Shown here: positions 6,070 through 8,314 of the stretch, piece after piece | Layout of the letters: every line of letters begins with the position of its first letter | Numbering within the stretch: the stretch's first letter is position 1 | Origin: an uncultured Bacillota bacterium | GTDB lineage: Bacteria; Bacillota_I; Bacilli_A; Izemoplasmatales; UBA1188 | DNA: 8,314 nucleotides | NCBI GenBank assembly: GCA_900318975.1 | Contig: ONMY01000275.1 | Coordinates: 1-8,314 of the forward strand | Direction of reading: 5' to 3' | Notes under the pieces: generated by a model | The model's database searches: none | The model's input: the letters and a program-made list of their open reading frames with translations, nothing else | What the model was told of the DNA's origin: nothing | Made by a program: the position numbers and the translations under genes

Positions 6070-8314
6070 TTTCTATTCTTTTAAGTTCATCTTCAAGGTG
6101 TTTCTTAGTATCTTGATATTTAAGGAGTTTTTCTTTTTCTTCATTGATCTTAGATTCAGGAGCTTTCTTTAAGAAATTCTCATTTGAAAGAATTGCATTA
6201 GATCTTATGAGTTCCTTATTGATGTTTTCGAGTTTTTTAATTAGATCAGCTTTTAATTCATCAGTATTTACGAGTTTATTTAGTGGAATATATGCTTTAT
6301 ACTGATCTGAAATAATAGATACTGCATCTTGAATTTCAAGTTTATCAAGAGTGATTGTAAGAGGTGCAGGATTTAAGAATTTAGTTAGATATTCTCTTGA
6401 TTCACTTAAGAATTCAAATATCTTTTTATTAAGTGGTTGAATTAAAAGTTCAATTGGTTTTGATAGTGATACACCATTTTCATTTCTAATAACTCTTACC
6501 TTCTTAATTAAATCAATAACGATATCCATAGATGCTTTTTCATCTCTATAGATATTCTTATCTACTACTGGATATTTAGATACTGAAATACTCTTTTCTT
6601 TTGGATATATCTTTAGATATATATCTTCTGTAATAAATGGAGTATATGGATGTAAGAGTTTTAGAATTGTAACTAAGGTCTTGAGTAGAATCTTCTTTGT
6701 CTCAATTCTATTTGGATTAATTTTAGATAGTTCTAGGTAGATTGATGCAAAATCATCATATACGAAATTATAGATATACCTTGCAGCCTCACCAAATTCA
6801 TATTTATCAAAGAAATAATTTACTCTTTCTATTGTATCATTTAATTTTGTGAGTAACCATTTATCGAGTGTATTTAATTCTTGTGGTTTTAAATCAAGTT
6901 TATATGGGTCGATATCACCTACAGTATTTAAACAATATCTTGCGATATTCCAAATCTTGTTTAAATAATTCCAACAAGATTTAACTTTTTCTTCTTCATA
7001 CTTGAGGTCAAGTCCCATAGTTACACCAGTTGTTAAGAAGTAACGAACGGTATCACAACCATATTTTTTAATCTCTTCCATTGGATCAATTCCATTTCCA
7101 AGAGATTTACTCATCTTACGACCTTGTGCATCTCTTACAAGACCATGAATAACTACATCTTTAAATGGATCTTTTCCAGTAAATTCAATTCCTTGGAAAA
7201 TCATTCTTGAAACCCAGAAGAAAATAATATCATATCCAGTAACTAGACAGTCGGTTGGATATCTATTTTTATAAAGGTCAGAATTTTCAAGATAATCTAG
7301 GGTTGAGAATGGCCAAAGAGCGCTTGAGAACCATGTATCAAGAACGTCTTCATCTTGAACCCAACCATCTCCTTCTGGCTTTTCACCACAGTATATTTCA
7401 TCACCACGATAATATACTGGGATTCTATGTCCCCACCAGAGTTGACGTGATATACACCAGTCTTCACAGTTTTCCATCCAAGCTTCCCAGATCTTTCTAA
7501 ATCTTTCTGGAACAAAATTAACTTTAGATTTAGCTAAGGCTTGGTCTGAGAGAGGTTTCATCTTAACGAACCATTGCTCTGATAGCATTGGTTCAACCAT
7601 TGAACCAGTTCTTTCACTATATCCAACTGCGTGGTTTATTTCTTCCATCTTTATTAAAGCACCACTCTTTTTAAGTTCTTTTACAAGCGCTTCACGGCAT
7701 TCAAATCTATCCATCCCTTCATATTTTCCACCAAGAGATGTGATTTTACCCTTTTTATCGATTGCAATTGGCATAGAAAGATTATGGCGTTTTCCAACTT
7801 CATAGTCATTTGGATCATGTGCTGGAGTTACTTTAACTGCACCTGTACCAAATTCCATATCAACATAACTATCTTCAATTATTGGAATTATTGTATCAGT
7901 ACCAGGAATTCTTACATTCTTTCCAACATACTTTTTATATCTCTTATCTTTTGGATTTACCATTACTGCGGTATCTGCGAACATTGTCTCAGGACGAGTT
8001 GTCGCAACTGTAATACCACCTTTACCGCTTTCAAATGGATATGTAATATGATAGAGATATGCTTTAGTATCTTCATGGATGATTTCAATATTTGATAGGG
8101 CAGTTTCAGCTTCTGTATCCCAGCTAATTATTCTTTTTCCATGATAAATTAAGCCCTTATCATAAAGTGTTTTAAATACATAAATTACTGTCTTGTTTAG
8201 CTTCTCATCAAGAGTGAATCTTTCGTGCTTATAATCAAGTGATAAACCTAGTGATGCCCACTGACTTCTAATAACTTTTGCATAATCATGTTTCCACTCC
8301 CAGGCAACTTCTAA
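6062..8314 (-). CDS. valS: Valine-tRNA ligase, N-terminus cut off by the window edge
   Basis: This class I synthetase attaches valine to tRNA-Val. The frame is open from the right edge to TAA at 6062-6064, giving 750 visible residues; about 130 residues holding the HIGH motif lie outside. The visible part begins LEVAWEWKHDYAKVIRSQWA, then has the CP1 editing domain with VATTRPETMFADTAV (about 102-116) and VTPAHDPNDYEVG. WCISRQLWWGHRIPVYY is followed by DTWFSSALWPFSTL, and KMSKS in GRKMSKSLGNG lies at visible residues 400-404. After the anticodon-binding helical domain comes a C-terminal Lys/Glu-rich coiled coil (last 65 residues) typical of ValRS. The ATG at 7982-7984 is internal (M of RPETMF) and is not the start. 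The gene is first of the visible operon valS-folC-transporter. A promoter or T-box leader, if any, lies beyond the window. Confidence 0.97.
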   Translation of the reverse strand, partial: LEVAWEWKHDYAKVIRSQWASLGLSLDYKHERFTLDEKLNKTVIYVFKTLYDKGLIYHGKRIISWDTEAETALSNIEIIHEDTKAYLYHITYPFESGKGGITVATTRPETMFADTAVMVNPKDKRYKKYVGKNVRIPGTDTIIPIIEDSYVDMEFGTGAVKVTPAHDPNDYEVGKRHNLSMPIAIDKKGKITSLGGKYEGMDRFECREALVKELKKSGALIKMEEINHAVGYSERTGSMVEPMLSEQWFVKMKPLSDQALAKSKVNFVPERFRKIWEAWMENCEDWCISRQLWWGHRIPVYYRGDEIYCGEKPEGDGWVQDEDVLDTWFSSALWPFSTLDYLENSDLYKNRYPTDCLVTGYDIIFFWVSRMIFQGIEFTGKDPFKDVVIHGLVRDAQGRKMSKSLGNGIDPMEEIKKYGCDTVRYFLTTGVTMGLDLKYEEEKVKSCWNYLNKIWNIARYCLNTVGDIDPYKLDLKPQELNTLDKWLLTKLNDTIERVNYFFDKYEFGEAARYIYNFVYDDFASIYLELSKINPNRIETKKILLKTLVTILKLLHPYTPFITEDIYLKIYPKEKSISVSKYPVVDKNIYRDEKASMDIVIDLIKKVRVIRNENGVSLSKPIELLIQPLNKKIFEFLSESREYLTKFLNPAPLTITLDKLEIQDAVSIISDQYKAYIPLNKLVNTDELKADLIKKLENINKELIRSNAILSNENFLKKAPESKINEEKEKLLKYQDTKKHLEDELKRIENV

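Noticed and set aside
7255..7515. Short frames on both strands inside valS
   Set aside because: They overlap conserved ValRS motifs (such as the WCISRQLWWGHR region) in other frames and have no independent support.
7982..7984. ATG as a possible valS start or an internal start giving a shorter protein
   Set aside because: The frame continues upstream to the window edge with clear ValRS sequence, and this Met is the conserved one in RPETMFADTAV.
7784..8095. Plus-strand open frame of 103 codons rich in Cys, Trp and Ile
   Set aside because: It lies wholly antisense to the conserved ValRS editing domain. Its composition is that expected from reading the complementary strand of a coding region.
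1..8314. CRISPR array, transposon ends, tRNA genes or a phage or defence cassette
   Set aside because: No regularly spaced repeats, terminal inverted repeats, tRNA cloverleaf or defence-type domains were seen. The window is almost filled by housekeeping genes.

Overview
The window is an AT-rich stretch of a bacterial chromosome, densely packed, with every recognisable gene on the minus strand. Gene content and sequence style point to a low-GC Gram-positive lineage (Bacilli in the broad sense, perhaps an Erysipelotrichia-like or Mollicutes-related gut or environmental lineage). I cannot name the species. radC ends in TGA, and tryptophans in valS and folC are written TGG, so the standard bacterial code applies, not the mycoplasma code.

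In transcription order (right to left) the layout is as follows. (1) valS, missing its 5' end at the window edge, then folC, then a single-chain ABC transporter (ATPase fused to an FtsX-type permease). These three overlap by 7-8 bases and end at a strong hairpin terminator at 2022-2056. (2) A 220-base intergenic stretch with a second terminator-like hairpin. (3) radC. (4) A ribosomal-protein operon, rplU-rpmA, with a good promoter, a structured leader of the L21-leader type and a clear terminator. (5) The first 76 codons of a membrane metalloprotease with an HELGH motif (M50 type), running off the left edge and preceded by its own promoter.

Most of the genes are housekeeping: tRNA-Val charging, folate polyglutamylation, two large-subunit ribosomal proteins, and a conserved RadC/JAB-domain protein. 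The order valS-folC-radC-rplU-rpmA follows the Bacillus subtilis cluster valS-folC-comC-maf-radC-mreBCD-minCD-spoIVFAB-rplU-ysxB-rpmA-obg. Here comC, maf, mreBCD, minCD, spoIVFAB, ysxB (prp) and an adjacent obg are all absent, and an ABC transporter sits after folC.

I see no CRISPR array, transposon, phage gene or tRNA gene, and no clear new defence or mobile system. The points most worth a second look are the L27 N-terminal extension, which has a degenerate cleavage motif and no prp gene beside it; the rplU leader, which can fold over its own ribosome binding site; and the M50 protease gene, which lacks a visible ribosome binding site.
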